This document shows positions 1-8,519 of a stretch of DNA of 64,000 nt, piece after piece. Position 1 is the first letter of the stretch. Each line of letters starts with the position of its first letter. Origin of the DNA: a virus. The translations under genes were made by a program, and so were the position numbers. The stretch is taken from positions 1 through 64,000 of the IMG/VR virus record IMGVR_UViG_3300009159_000048, one strand, 5' to 3'. The notes under the pieces were generated by a model, which searched no databases, was not told the origin of the DNA, and saw only the letters and a list, made by a program, of their open reading frames with translations.

Positions 1-921
1 GATATCGAAGGTATCTCTAAAATGGGTATTGATAACTCACCAGAAAAATTCAGATTAATTAGATCTAATAAAGTTGAAGATATAAATATTACATTAACAC
101 AATTATTAGATGAATTAAAAAATCAAAAAATGGCAGGATATGAAATTCCAAAGATTTTAATAGTATTAGACTCTATTGGTATGATGTCTTCTAACAAAGA
201 AAAAGCGGACTTACTAAAAGGTGATATGAAACAAGATATGACTAGAGCTAAACAACTAAATGCTCTTTTCAGAAGTATCAGTTCAGACCTTGGATATTTA
301 GACATCCCCATGGTATGCTGCAACCATACATACTTGACACAAGATTTATTTCCAAGAGAAATAAGTAAGGGAGGTATGGGTCTAGTTTATTCAGCTTCAG
401 TTTTAGGATTTCTATCTAAATCAAAATTAAAAACAGGTGAAGAAGATGATATGGATTTAGGTCAATCAGGTATTTCAGTTTTATTCAAAACTCAAAAGAA
501 CCGTTTAGCTAAACCTAAAAAGATTAGATTTGATATTTCTTTTCTAAATGGTTTAAATCCATACACCGGATTAGATGCTTTTTGTCGTCCAGAATATATG
601 GAACAAATTGGAATCGCTAAAGGTAAAATGGATGTAGATAAAAAAACAGGTGAAATGACTTTTGTTCCAGGTGGTAACAGATGGTATATTAACCACTTAA
701 ACAAATCAATTACAACAAAACAATTATTTACATCAGAAGTATTTACTCAAGAAGTTCTTGAAAAAATGGCACCAATTGTAAATGATTATTTTAGATTTAG
801 ATCGTTGGATGAGATTGAAGATGTTGAGAAGCAATTTAATAGTGTAATCGGAGATGATGAAGATGAAGATGATACAAACGGATTTACAGATTCGGCTGAC
901 GCAGATGATATCTTCGGATAA
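1..921 (+). CDS. uvsX: UvsX/RecA-like recombinase (5' truncated by window edge)
   Basis: The reading frame is open from base 1, so the true start lies to the left; the first internal ATG is at 22. The product is the C-terminal part of a RecA-fold strand-exchange protein of the T4 UvsX type, which pairs single-stranded DNA with homologous duplex in phage recombination-dependent replication. A Walker B-like strand (ILIVLDSIG) is followed by MKQDMTRAKQLNALFR and a strand ending in CCNHTY, then a DNA-binding-loop-like stretch with GGMGLVYSASV and KTQKNRLAKPKK. The Walker A loop is missing because of the truncation. The tail is very acidic (DDEDEDD), as in UvsX and single-strand-binding proteins, and may contact replication partners. 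It lies head to tail with small genes. Confidence 0.85.
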   Translation, partial: DIEGISKMGIDNSPEKFRLIRSNKVEDINITLTQLLDELKNQKMAGYEIPKILIVLDSIGMMSSNKEKADLLKGDMKQDMTRAKQLNALFRSISSDLGYLDIPMVCCNHTYLTQDLFPREISKGGMGLVYSASVLGFLSKSKLKTGEEDDMDLGQSGISVLFKTQKNRLAKPKKIRFDISFLNGLNPYTGLDAFCRPEYMEQIGIAKGKMDVDKKTGEMTFVPGGNRWYINHLNKSITTKQLFTSEVFTQEVLEKMAPIVNDYFRFRSLDEIEDVEKQFNSVIGDDEDEDDTNGFTDSADADDIFG

Positions 922-972
922 TAAAGAAAAAGTTCAAGAGTACTTTAACTCTAAAAAATAAAATAAAATAAT

Positions 973-1143
973 ATGTCAAAACAAGAAATTTATGAACAAT
1001 TGAAAACCCTTTGGGAACAATTTGAAGCTGGTCACAATGGTACTACTAAAGTATCTGACAGTAGAGCTCGTAAAGCTTTAGGTGAAATTAAGAAATTAGT
1101 TACTCCTTATAGAACAGCTTCTACAGAAGAAGGTAAAAAATAA
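973..1143 (+). CDS. Histone H1-like small protein
   Basis: A 56-residue protein starting MSKQEIYEQLK. Its centre reads SDSRARKALGEIKKL followed by VTPYR, which resembles the small histone-H1-like (Hc1-type) proteins widespread in Bacteroidota, where an S/T-RARK-L-ELKKL motif recurs. Those proteins are thought to bind DNA or nucleoids. It sits 51 bp after uvsX on the same strand and just before another small gene, so it is probably part of the same transcript. The ATG follows an A-rich leader without a Shine-Dalgarno sequence, as is usual in Bacteroidota. The family call is from memory of the motif. Confidence 0.6.
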   Translation: MSKQEIYEQLKTLWEQFEAGHNGTTKVSDSRARKALGEIKKLVTPYRTASTEEGKK

Positions 1144-1153
1144 TTAAATTAAA

Positions 1154-1366
1154 ATGATTTACAGAATCAAGGAACTTTTAGATGAAAGAAATGTAAGAAG
1201 TGAAAACTTCCCTTTAGAAGAACTGTATAAAGTAGGAATGGAGAATGTTAAAGATAACATTGAATTCTATTTTGATAAAACGTATACCTGTGAATCAGTA
1301 ATTAAAGAACTTTTTGTTAGAGGTATAATCCAACATATCGAAACAAAAAATAGTTTCCTTGTTTAG
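1154..1366 (+). CDS. Small conserved-looking protein, function unknown
   Basis: A 70-residue soluble protein (MIYRIKELLDERN...) 10 bp downstream of the H1-like gene and ending in TAG before a strong hairpin at 1411-1438. It is predicted mostly helical, rich in E and K, with one cysteine and no recognisable motif. The position suggests it is the last gene of the uvsX transcript. I do not recognise a family. Confidence 0.6.
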   Translation: MIYRIKELLDERNVRSENFPLEELYKVGMENVKDNIEFYFDKTYTCESVIKELFVRGIIQHIETKNSFLV

Positions 1367-1410
1367 AAAAATAAGGTGGTGGACCCTCGACCTATCCAGT
1401 CGACCCTAGA

Positions 1411-1438
1411 AAACCCTCTCAATGAGAGGGTTTTTTTA
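1411..1438 (+). terminator. Intrinsic terminator after the uvsX-H1-like unit
   Basis: Stem AAACCCTCTC / GAGAGGGTTT with loop AAT, followed by a T run. A-rich on one side and T-rich on the other, so it could serve both the plus genes and the convergent minus gene whose stop lies at 1419. Confidence 0.8.
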
Positions 1439-1877
1439 TTGAAATAAGTTTATGTCTGTATATAGTGAGTATCCAATAAATAAGTAAAAAAGAATTATAA
1501 ATATAAGTAAACCACTTGATATCAAATACTAATTTAAGAGTGATGTCTATTATTAATAAAATTACTATTAAAAAAATAAAATAAATAAGTGGTTTATTAC
1601 TTGAAATTAAGTAAAACTTAAATTTGTTTACTAGTGATAACTTACCGTTAAATAATTTATTTATTTTCTCGTCTCGTTTACAAGATTCGCATAAGTTAAA
1701 TTTATTCTTTTTATCTAATAAAACATCAAAGTCGGTTACATCTGTATTTATCTCTTCCTTACAAGAGTAACATTTTTTTCCTATTTTTAAATCATATGTG
1801 ATATAATTTGTCTTTTTAAGTAAGACAGTATAGTAAAACAGAAAAATAAATGTAAATAAAGTAAAAAATATAGACAT
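1419..1877 (-). CDS. Membrane protein with paired CxxC motifs
   Basis: 152 residues. A hydrophobic N-terminal segment (residues 2-20) is followed by a short soluble part holding C36-x2-C39 and C63-x2-C66, which could bind one zinc ion, and then two more hydrophobic segments (about 97-117 and 121-140). The gene overlaps the stop of the upstream DUF6011-like gene by one base (stop TAA and start ATG share an A), so the two are translationally coupled. No family was recognised; a zinc-ribbon membrane protein of unknown role. Confidence 0.6.
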   Translation of the reverse strand: MSIFFTLFTFIFLFYYTVLLKKTNYITYDLKIGKKCYSCKEEINTDVTDFDVLLDKKNKFNLCESCKRDEKINKLFNGKLSLVNKFKFYLISSNKPLIYFIFLIVILLIIDITLKLVFDIKWFTYIYNSFLLIYWILTIYRHKLISIKKPSH

Positions 1878-2329
1878 TATGAAAGAATTAATTCAAGAAA
1901 TTTATCTCTTTTAGCTTGTCTAGAAAGTGTTTTGATACACTCTGGTCCTAAACCATTCTGAATAGAAGAAGGAACTGTTAATGTTTTACCACATTTACCA
2001 CAACGACCTTCATGCCAAACTTCCACAAATTCAGGTAAAGATTGAGACTTCAGTTTGTCGATAATATACTGAAATACTTTAACTGATTGAGCGTTTTCGG
2101 AAATATGAGACTTCTTACCCCAAGTAAACAAACCGTTGACAATGATTCCTATATAAGAATAAGTATCAGGTGAAGTTAACACACTAACAAAGTAAAAACC
2201 AGGTGTTTTAGATATTTTAACTTTGAATGTAAATCTATTACCAGTTTTATTATTTTCTACTGTAAAAATAGAATTACCAGCGAAGATGAATTTAAGAGCA
2301 TCTTTTTGAGTTAGTTTGTGACCTTTCAT
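1877..2329 (-). CDS. DUF6011-like zinc-finger protein
   Basis: 150 residues from the ATG at 2329 (an open frame continues to a TTG at 2344, but MKGHKLT is the better start). The C-terminal part carries the pattern W-HEGRCGKCGKTLTVP followed by GLGPEC, with cysteines 110, 113 and 131. This is typical of the DUF6011 family seen in phages and actinobacteria, whose function is unknown but which looks like a small zinc-binding module. The N-terminal 100 residues are beta-rich. It precedes and overlaps the membrane protein gene by one base. Confidence 0.65.
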   Translation of the reverse strand: MKGHKLTQKDALKFIFAGNSIFTVENNKTGNRFTFKVKISKTPGFYFVSVLTSPDTYSYIGIIVNGLFTWGKKSHISENAQSVKVFQYIIDKLKSQSLPEFVEVWHEGRCGKCGKTLTVPSSIQNGLGPECIKTLSRQAKRDKFLELILS

Positions 2330-2436
2330 ATAACAAATATACAAAAAAATAATTAAAAGTCAAAATGAAAATAAACATTATTGATATTGTTATTTTCATA
2401 AAAAATAGGAAAACATGAACTTATACTATATAAGTT

Positions 2437-3144
2437 ATGAATATAGTGGCAATAGATCCAAGTTTAATTTCAACAGCACTTGTTGTATCTTCAGGAGATA
2501 CATTTAAGATGTATAATTATTGTAGAGAATCATCAGCATTTGGTAAAACCGGAATCAAAAAATGGTTCAAACTGGCTGAACAATATGTCACATATAAATT
2601 TGTAGAATATAGAAGTTTTGAGGATTACTCAGAAGGAGAACTCACAAAACTAAAAGATTATGATAAAATCACGGATGATATTATTAAAGATATCTTAGAT
2701 AATATTGACCCTACTAAACAAACTAAGGTTGGAATTGAAGGGTATTCATTTTCATCAACAGCTGGTGATATTATTGACTTAGTTACATTCTCAACTCTTT
2801 TAAGAAAAAAACTATTTGATAAGATATCAGAGGACATTACTGTTCTTTCACCATCAACACTCAAATTAGAATCTTGTAAATTAACTTATCCGCCTATTAT
2901 TAAAGAAATTGGTGGTAAGAAGCCAAGACAAGAGTTTATCTGGAGAAATACTATTGGAATATCTGGTGGTAAATTTACCAAAACTGATATGTTTTTATCA
3001 ATAGTTGATAATAATGAAATAGATGACTTCTGGTCAAAACATTGTAAGTTATCAAAATCAGATATTCTTTCAGTTGCAACAATTCCTAAACCATATGAAG
3101 ATGTTAATGATTCTTATTTAATTTATAAGATATTACAAAAATAA
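2437..3144 (+). CDS. RuvC-like/RNase H-fold nuclease
   Basis: 235 residues beginning MNIVAIDPSL, the first beta-strand of RuvC-type Holliday-junction resolvases with the catalytic aspartate D7. A second acidic residue lies in KVGIEGYSFS (E101), and the C-terminal segment EDVNDSYLI resembles the last metal-binding helix (D-x-x-D-A/S). Known members resolve branched DNA before packaging, and here the enzyme could debranch concatemers. It is transcribed alone from the region after 2345 and ends at a bidirectional hairpin. The length is somewhat above bacterial RuvC. Other RNase-H-fold nucleases remain possible. Confidence 0.65.
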   Translation: MNIVAIDPSLISTALVVSSGDTFKMYNYCRESSAFGKTGIKKWFKLAEQYVTYKFVEYRSFEDYSEGELTKLKDYDKITDDIIKDILDNIDPTKQTKVGIEGYSFSSTAGDIIDLVTFSTLLRKKLFDKISEDITVLSPSTLKLESCKLTYPPIIKEIGGKKPRQEFIWRNTIGISGGKFTKTDMFLSIVDNNEIDDFWSKHCKLSKSDILSVATIPKPYEDVNDSYLIYKILQK

Positions 3145-3171
3145 AAAACCCACTTAATTAAGTGGGTTTTT
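3144..3171. terminator. Bidirectional terminator hairpin
   Basis: AAAAACCCACTT / AAGTGGGTTTTT with loop AATT, lying between the convergent RuvC-like gene and the ankyrin protein gene. Confidence 0.85.
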
Positions 3172-3173
3172 AG

Positions 3174-5222
3174 TTATTTACCAATTTTACTTTTCAAGTA
3201 ATTGTTTACTTCATCTTTTTTATCAGATGGTAATTTTTGAGAGTGTGCTATCCACAGAATAGCTTCATTCCAATCTTTTTCTTGGAATTTTCCAGAAAGA
3301 CCAGACTCATCTAAATAATTAAGAATATCCATTCTTCCATATTCAGCAGCCCATTTAACAATCATATTTCTACCTCTATCATCTTGTACTTTCGCACCAT
3401 ATTTTAATAATAGTAAAAAGGCATCATAATAAGACTCACCGATATCACTTACAGAGCGCCAAGTTCCTTTAGTTACTTTTCTCCAAGGTAAGAAATTATT
3501 AAAAGATGGATCTAATCCAGCTTTAAGACAGAAATCTAATGCATCTGGTTGACCCATTACTTGATTAAATACATCACCTGTCATATCAGATCCATATGTA
3601 ACAAGTAATTTAATCATTTCTAAGTCTTTAGCCTTTGATATAGAAGCGTCTGCTCCTTTTTTAAGATTCGGTGAAGCTCCTAACTCTAAACAAACTCTAG
3701 CCTTTTCAACATCACCTTCTTCAACAGCATTTTCAAGAGCTTTAGCATTATCTTTGTTTATGTCAGCACCGTCTTCCTTAACATATTTTTTAATTTGTTC
3801 AATAGTAAGACCTTTTCTAATAATCTCTCTTTCTGCAATTTTAGCTCTTTCTCTTCTGTCAATTTCTTCAGGAGTCATTGCTTTAAGACAATCATTAAAA
3901 ATATTAATTTCTAAATCATTTTCACTTTCAAATTTATTCAATACTGATTTAAAACTATCCGCGACATTTCCATCATTTTTTTGGTGACAAGCTCTACCAT
4001 AACCGTGACTATAAATTTCAGCACCACTATCTGAGCTTTTATATCTATCAGAAGTTGAAGACTTACCAGGAGCAATTGTAACACCAATAACAGATAAATT
4101 ATCTGTTTGTGAAATATTAAAGTTATAAACATAATATTGTTTATTATTATGATTAGATACATAACTTTGCCATTGAGACATAGAATCTTTTATACAGTGT
4201 CTTGTATGACCATTTAAGAATTGATTTGCTTGAAAAGACTTAACTTCTAAAACTAATATACCATTCTCATCAAATACAATATCAGCTCCCAATCGACCAA
4301 ACTTTTCATTACAAGAATTAATCTTATCATAAAATGCCATAATACTATCATTCTCAGAAGATTTTAAGTGGTTCTTAGCCGCTTTTATTAATTCTCTAAT
4401 AGGATTATCCATATGCTCAAATCTTCTTAAAGATGAAGACCAAACCATTTTATTAAAGTTAGGATTAGGTTTACCATCAGGTAAAACTGGATTAGTATCT
4501 AATTTCATTTCACCAAAGAATGACTTCCAAACTTTTTCTTTTTTATCAGCAGGTACTTGGTCAAAACCACCGGCAACCTCAGCCATTTGTTCTTTGAGAT
4601 TCTCAGGAGCCTTGTTATACTCAGATTTTAATTTAGATGAAAAAGTATCAATTATTTTTTTGACCTTTCTATATTCTTCTAAATAACTAAGACCATCAAT
4701 TAATATCTCAGCATTATTATCAACATTAGTATCGATAAAGTTAGCATCAAACTTCTTAGGTAATCTATCTAAAAGGCCTGAATAATCTATCAGTTTAGCA
4801 AAAATATTGGTCTCTTCTCCAGTAGCAACATCTTTGCTCGTAAATAAGTCTTCCATAGAAACCATTTCAACAAAGTAAAAGTAAGTAAATGCATAAGTCC
4901 ATCCAATATACTTAGAACCTAAGTATTCTCTGATTTTTAAGAAGTCTGGATCTCTCTCAACTCTTCTTACATCTTCATCAGGTAATCTTAGTTCTCTTAA
5001 CTTAGTTCTAATTTCAGTTTGTTCTTCTTCTGAAAAGTCTTTTAATTTAAGACTTCTTTTTTCTTTATGATCTAATTGGTCTTTTAATTCACCTTTAATA
5101 AGACCTAATTCATCAGATGCAACTTTTAATAGTTCTCTTTCTTTCAAGAATTTTTTAGCCTTATCAAGATTCTCATTAATTGATTTATCTCCTAAAAATT
5201 GATTATACTTATATAACTTCAT
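3174..5222 (-). CDS. N-terminally tagged protein with PcfJ-like centre and ankyrin-like C-terminus
   Basis: 682 residues. It starts MKLYKYNQFLGDKSINE, one of the many tag-like N-termini in this window (possible capsid-targeting peptide). The first ~280 residues are charged and helical. The middle (about 320-420) has NGHTRHCIKDSMSQWQ and later KQYYVYNFN, resembling the R-H-C-I/V motif region of PcfJ-like phage proteins. Residues about 480-660 contain degenerate ankyrin-type repeats (ARVCLELGASPN, MIKLLVTYGSDM, AFLLLLKYGA). Ankyrin repeats mediate protein binding, so a host-directed role is possible but is inference. It is the last gene of a three-gene minus-strand unit headed at 7040. Confidence 0.6.
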   Translation of the reverse strand: MKLYKYNQFLGDKSINENLDKAKKFLKERELLKVASDELGLIKGELKDQLDHKEKRSLKLKDFSEEEQTEIRTKLRELRLPDEDVRRVERDPDFLKIREYLGSKYIGWTYAFTYFYFVEMVSMEDLFTSKDVATGEETNIFAKLIDYSGLLDRLPKKFDANFIDTNVDNNAEILIDGLSYLEEYRKVKKIIDTFSSKLKSEYNKAPENLKEQMAEVAGGFDQVPADKKEKVWKSFFGEMKLDTNPVLPDGKPNPNFNKMVWSSSLRRFEHMDNPIRELIKAAKNHLKSSENDSIMAFYDKINSCNEKFGRLGADIVFDENGILVLEVKSFQANQFLNGHTRHCIKDSMSQWQSYVSNHNNKQYYVYNFNISQTDNLSVIGVTIAPGKSSTSDRYKSSDSGAEIYSHGYGRACHQKNDGNVADSFKSVLNKFESENDLEINIFNDCLKAMTPEEIDRRERAKIAEREIIRKGLTIEQIKKYVKEDGADINKDNAKALENAVEEGDVEKARVCLELGASPNLKKGADASISKAKDLEMIKLLVTYGSDMTGDVFNQVMGQPDALDFCLKAGLDPSFNNFLPWRKVTKGTWRSVSDIGESYYDAFLLLLKYGAKVQDDRGRNMIVKWAAEYGRMDILNYLDESGLSGKFQEKDWNEAILWIAHSQKLPSDKKDEVNNYLKSKIGK

Positions 5223-5232
5223 CTTATTACTA

Positions 5233-6786
5233 TTATTTTATTCTTCTATGAATTGAATGAGATTCATTAATTCTTAATAATTCTCTTTCCCATATTTTTT
5301 TAGACTCACCTTTAAGATATTTTTTAGTAAGTTCAGCTGCTAATTCATAATTTTCTTCTTCAACAGCTTTTTCTATCTCATCTTGTATCTCACTTATTGT
5401 CATATCATCATAAGACTTTTTAGATACAGGTTCTTCTTCTCCTTCTCCATATAATGTTTGTTTAACAAGTTTATCAATATCAGATTCTTCTTCATCAGTC
5501 ATCTGTCTATTATCTTTTTTGCTATTTTCCCATTCACTAACTTGTCTCTCATATTCTTCTAATTCATCAACCGATTCTTTAATTAAATCATCGATAAGTT
5601 TTCTACCTCTCGGACTTTCAAGAAAAACATTTTTAAGATTCTCTAAACAATCTTCATCAGACCATCTATCAGAATCTATAAGTTTACCAAAAACAAATTC
5701 TTTGATATTAGGATACTTTTGAGCATCAGGGTTTTTCATCACAAAGTCATTTAAATCTTGTGCTAAATAAGGACCATATCTGAAATCCTCAGCCTCGTCT
5801 AAAAATGTAGAAGTTTGTCTATGAACTTCCTCAGCCATTTCTTTATCTCTACTCATACCAACATCAGCAATTAATTCGTAAATTCCTTTAACTGCTTCAT
5901 GTAGTAACATCGGAAAATCAATAGCTCTTACTTTAACAGTAGGATTAAGATGACCAAGTACTTCAGAAATTTTCTCTTGCATTTCTTTATCTTTGATATC
6001 TTTACCTTCTTCGATAGCTTGATTAATCTCTTTTATTAAGTCTTCTTGTTCTTTTTTCTTTTTCTTACTATGAGCTTTCTTCTTAAATCTACCAGAACAA
6101 GCACCAGCCATTCCCTGTGGGGATCTCTCCATCATATCAGCTTTATCTTGAATAGGAATAACCCAGTCTAATTTATCAGCGATTTTAGAAATATCATTCC
6201 ATATTCTAATTGCCTCAGTAGATCTATCTCCATAAATTTCTCTTAAACCATTTGTTGTAACTTCTTGGTGTAAAATAAATTTAGTGTTTTTAGCTTCTCC
6301 TTGAATTATATTATTAGCAAACTTTCTCTTATCTAAAGCCAATCTAAGAGCTTCTTTATCTAATTCTCTCTTAGGTTCTTCTTGTTGGTCATCTTCTTGT
6401 CCTTCTTCCTCTTCTTCAGATTGATTTTTATCTTCTTCCTCTTCTTGAATTTCCTTTTTCTTTTCCTCTTCTTCTTTTTTCATGAACTCATGTACTTTCA
6501 TACCATCAGTAACAAGTTGTAAATCTAAATCTACATTTTTTAGAATTAGTGGATAAGTGTCTTTAAGAACTTCTTCAGCAAGTTTTTCTAACTTTTTTTG
6601 ATTACCAGTAATGAATCTACCAGAATCACGCATTAAACCCATAATCTGACCGATTAAACCACCAGGATTTTCACCTCTGATTTTCTCAGCACCTTTTCTT
6701 TCGATATCTCTTAATTTCTCTTCTGGTAATCCTTTATTACCTTTAATGGAGATTTCTTCTTTTAAAAATTCTGAAAAACTTTTCAT
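5233..6786 (-). CDS. Tagged, highly charged protein of unknown function
   Basis: 517 residues. The N-terminus MKSFSEFLKEE is close to the T4 internal-protein tag (MKTYQEFIAEA). Residues about 105-145 are an almost uninterrupted E/K/Q/D stretch, probably a flexible acidic linker or coiled coil. After it comes a folded part with HQEVTTNGLREIYGDRS, then a basic patch (KKKAHSKKKKKEQ) and a long helical C-terminus. I do not recognise the fold. Size, charge and tag would suit a scaffold or internal head protein, but this is inference. Its ATG overlaps the stop of the upstream gene (ATGA), indicating coupled translation. Confidence 0.6.
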   Translation of the reverse strand: MKSFSEFLKEEISIKGNKGLPEEKLRDIERKGAEKIRGENPGGLIGQIMGLMRDSGRFITGNQKKLEKLAEEVLKDTYPLILKNVDLDLQLVTDGMKVHEFMKKEEEEKKKEIQEEEEDKNQSEEEEEGQEDDQQEEPKRELDKEALRLALDKRKFANNIIQGEAKNTKFILHQEVTTNGLREIYGDRSTEAIRIWNDISKIADKLDWVIPIQDKADMMERSPQGMAGACSGRFKKKAHSKKKKKEQEDLIKEINQAIEEGKDIKDKEMQEKISEVLGHLNPTVKVRAIDFPMLLHEAVKGIYELIADVGMSRDKEMAEEVHRQTSTFLDEAEDFRYGPYLAQDLNDFVMKNPDAQKYPNIKEFVFGKLIDSDRWSDEDCLENLKNVFLESPRGRKLIDDLIKESVDELEEYERQVSEWENSKKDNRQMTDEEESDIDKLVKQTLYGEGEEEPVSKKSYDDMTISEIQDEIEKAVEEENYELAAELTKKYLKGESKKIWERELLRINESHSIHRRIK

Positions 6787-7040
6787 TTCTTTTCTACATA
6801 TTTTTTTACGTCATCTCCTGCTTTATGAGCAAGTTCGATAAATCTATGAGCAACATCTTCTGCTGTAGCCTTTTTCAACTCAGCCTTAGCTGGTGACGGC
6901 ACTGGAGATGTTCTGTCTCTTCTAATTGGATTAGGTGGTTGTGGCTTTTCAATGGTACCTGGTTTAACATCAGGCTTAACATCGGGTTTAACAGTTGGTT
7001 CGGCAAATGTAAACTCTTCATATTTTCTTACATATTTCAT
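6783..7040 (-). CDS. Small tagged proline-rich protein
   Basis: 85 residues starting MKYVRKYEEFTFAE, then three tandem VKPD/VKPG units and further proline-rich sequence, then a short helical C-terminus. First gene of the minus-strand unit 7040-3174, with a TTAATATATA element 24 bases upstream of its ATG. The tag followed by a Pro-rich spacer resembles an exported or packaged peptide rather than an enzyme. Function unknown. Confidence 0.6.
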   Translation of the reverse strand: MKYVRKYEEFTFAEPTVKPDVKPDVKPGTIEKPQPPNPIRRDRTSPVPSPAKAELKKATAEDVAHRFIELAHKAGDDVKKYVEKK

Positions 7041-7063
7041 AAATATAGATTATTTTAAGTGAT

Positions 7064-7074
7064 TTATATATTAA
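7064..7074 (-). promoter_or_regulatory. TTAATATATAA element, candidate phage late promoter
   Basis: Reads TTAATATATAA on the minus strand, 24 bases before the ATG of the proline-rich tagged gene. The same element stands before most tagged and tail genes here. Confidence 0.45.
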
Positions 7075-7111
7075 AAATTAAAATTTACTTTTAGTATTTG
7101 ATAATCTCAAA

Positions 7112-7121
7112 TTAATATATA
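7112..7121 (+). promoter_or_regulatory. TTAATATATA element, candidate phage late promoter
   Basis: Exact TTAATATATA five bases upstream of the ATG at 7127. If it is a -10 element the message would be almost leaderless. Confidence 0.35.
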
Positions 7122-7126
7122 CTAAG

Positions 7127-8236
7127 ATGATAATTTGTAAATTTAACGAGTTTATGCCATTAAATGAAAAAATGGGAGTGGCCTTACCAGCCATTTGCTA
7201 TGCAGAACCTATACACGATTTAACTATTTCGGAATTTTCTAAATATTTAGAATCTGGTTCTAAAAAATCTAATTTGAAATTTGAGATATCAAGTAATAAT
7301 TTTTCTGATTTTATATCAAATAAAGAAGATTATAAAAAGTTTCCAGTAGTCAGTATTTTAATTAATTTATTTTTTACTAAAATATCTGATGATAAATTTA
7401 TTAAAGAATATCCAAATAAGTCTAGAAATAATATACCACACACAGTTGGTGGAGCGGCTTATAAATTTGGTCACAAAAATTGGAAAGAATACTCAAAGAA
7501 AACAGAATCAATAATAGAAGATTTAGACTTTGGTATAATTATTAAATTAGATGTTGCTATAATAATACCAGAAAGTTATGGTAAGATATCAGATGATATT
7601 ACTTTATCAGATGATGTAAACGAAACTATTTGGCATGAGTTAAATCACCTTTACGAATACTATGGTAGACTACTTTCACAAAAAAATATTCCTTTATATA
7701 AAAGAGCTCCAAAATTATCTATAACATTTTCAGATGAAAACAAATGGGGAATACCAAAGGGAATATTTAAGACTTGGTCTAGTTTTATTTTTTATTTTTA
7801 TCTATCCGAACCTTATGAAATAAGTGCTCAAGTTCAAGAAGCTTCCTATTTTGTTATAAAATACGGATTTGATAAATTATTTGAGACAACAGCTTGGAAA
7901 TACGCAAATGATATGGTGAATTTTAACCCAGATGATTTTATTGATATATTAGAAAATGATATAGATGATTATATCTCAAGTAAACCAGAAGAAAAGACAG
8001 CTCTTTATAGTGGTGTCTTATCAAAACCACTAAAAGAAAGATTAAAATCAATGTGGTTAAGTGTTTATAAGAAAGAATTAGCTCTAAATAAAGAAGAATC
8101 TAAAATAGATATTGAAAAACTTGAGAAAAACGATTGTGACTACTTTATTAATTATATGTCAAGAAGAGTCAATAGAGGTGGTAATAAGTTAAAAAGAAAG
8201 TTAACCAAACTATACGACTTTGGATCAAAAAAATAA
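7127..8236 (+). CDS. Tagged zinc metallopeptidase-like protein (HExxH)
   Basis: 369 residues. The N-terminus MIICKFNEFMPLNEK fits the tag pattern with a possible cleavage after LNE. The decisive motif is HELNH at residues 170-174 in the context ETIWHELNHLYEYY, a zincin HExxH active site, followed about 60 residues later by EPYEISAQVQEAS, where E231 or E238 could be the third zinc ligand. Such proteins hydrolyse peptide bonds using a zinc-activated water. The target is unknown. With the tag, it might be carried in the head and delivered into the host (inference). A small tagged gene follows 7 bp downstream. Confidence 0.6.
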   Translation: MIICKFNEFMPLNEKMGVALPAICYAEPIHDLTISEFSKYLESGSKKSNLKFEISSNNFSDFISNKEDYKKFPVVSILINLFFTKISDDKFIKEYPNKSRNNIPHTVGGAAYKFGHKNWKEYSKKTESIIEDLDFGIIIKLDVAIIIPESYGKISDDITLSDDVNETIWHELNHLYEYYGRLLSQKNIPLYKRAPKLSITFSDENKWGIPKGIFKTWSSFIFYFYLSEPYEISAQVQEASYFVIKYGFDKLFETTAWKYANDMVNFNPDDFIDILENDIDDYISSKPEEKTALYSGVLSKPLKERLKSMWLSVYKKELALNKEESKIDIEKLEKNDCDYFINYMSRRVNRGGNKLKRKLTKLYDFGSKK

Positions 8237-8243
8237 ATTATAA

Positions 8244-8477
8244 ATGAAGAAATTTAGTAAAATATTAGAATCCAAAAGTGAAAAATCACTAAAGGTAAAA
8301 ATAAAGTCAGAACTAGAAGATAATAATGACTATCAAATGGTTTCTGGTATTATAGATATACTCAAGAAAGTAAAGGATAAAGAAAATAGAATGGAAATAG
8401 CAAATGATATGGTCGCTCAATTTAAAAGAGAGAAAATTAAATTTGACTATGATAACTTTATAAACACTCTAAAGTAA
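8244..8477 (+). CDS. Small tagged protein
   Basis: 77 residues, MKKFSKILESKSEK then a lysine-rich helical body. The ILE-S at residues 7-10 matches the L/I-x-E | A/G/S cleavage rule known for the T4 prohead protease. It lies 7 bp after the HExxH gene and is probably co-transcribed. No family recognised. Confidence 0.55.
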   Translation: MKKFSKILESKSEKSLKVKIKSELEDNNDYQMVSGIIDILKKVKDKENRMEIANDMVAQFKREKIKFDYDNFINTLK

Positions 8478-8486
8478 TTTATAAAA

Positions 8487-8496
8487 TTAATATATA
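8487..8496 (+). promoter_or_regulatory. TTAATATATA element, candidate phage late promoter
   Basis: Exact TTAATATATA ending 23 bases before the ATG of the Dps-like gene. Confidence 0.45.
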
Positions 8497-8519
8497 AACC
8501 ATAAAATTAAAATTAGAAT

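Noticed and set aside
2327-2344. TTG start of the DUF6011-like gene at 2344
   Set aside because: An ATG five codons later (2329) is followed by MKGHKLT, the better start; the upstream stretch is an AT-rich leader.
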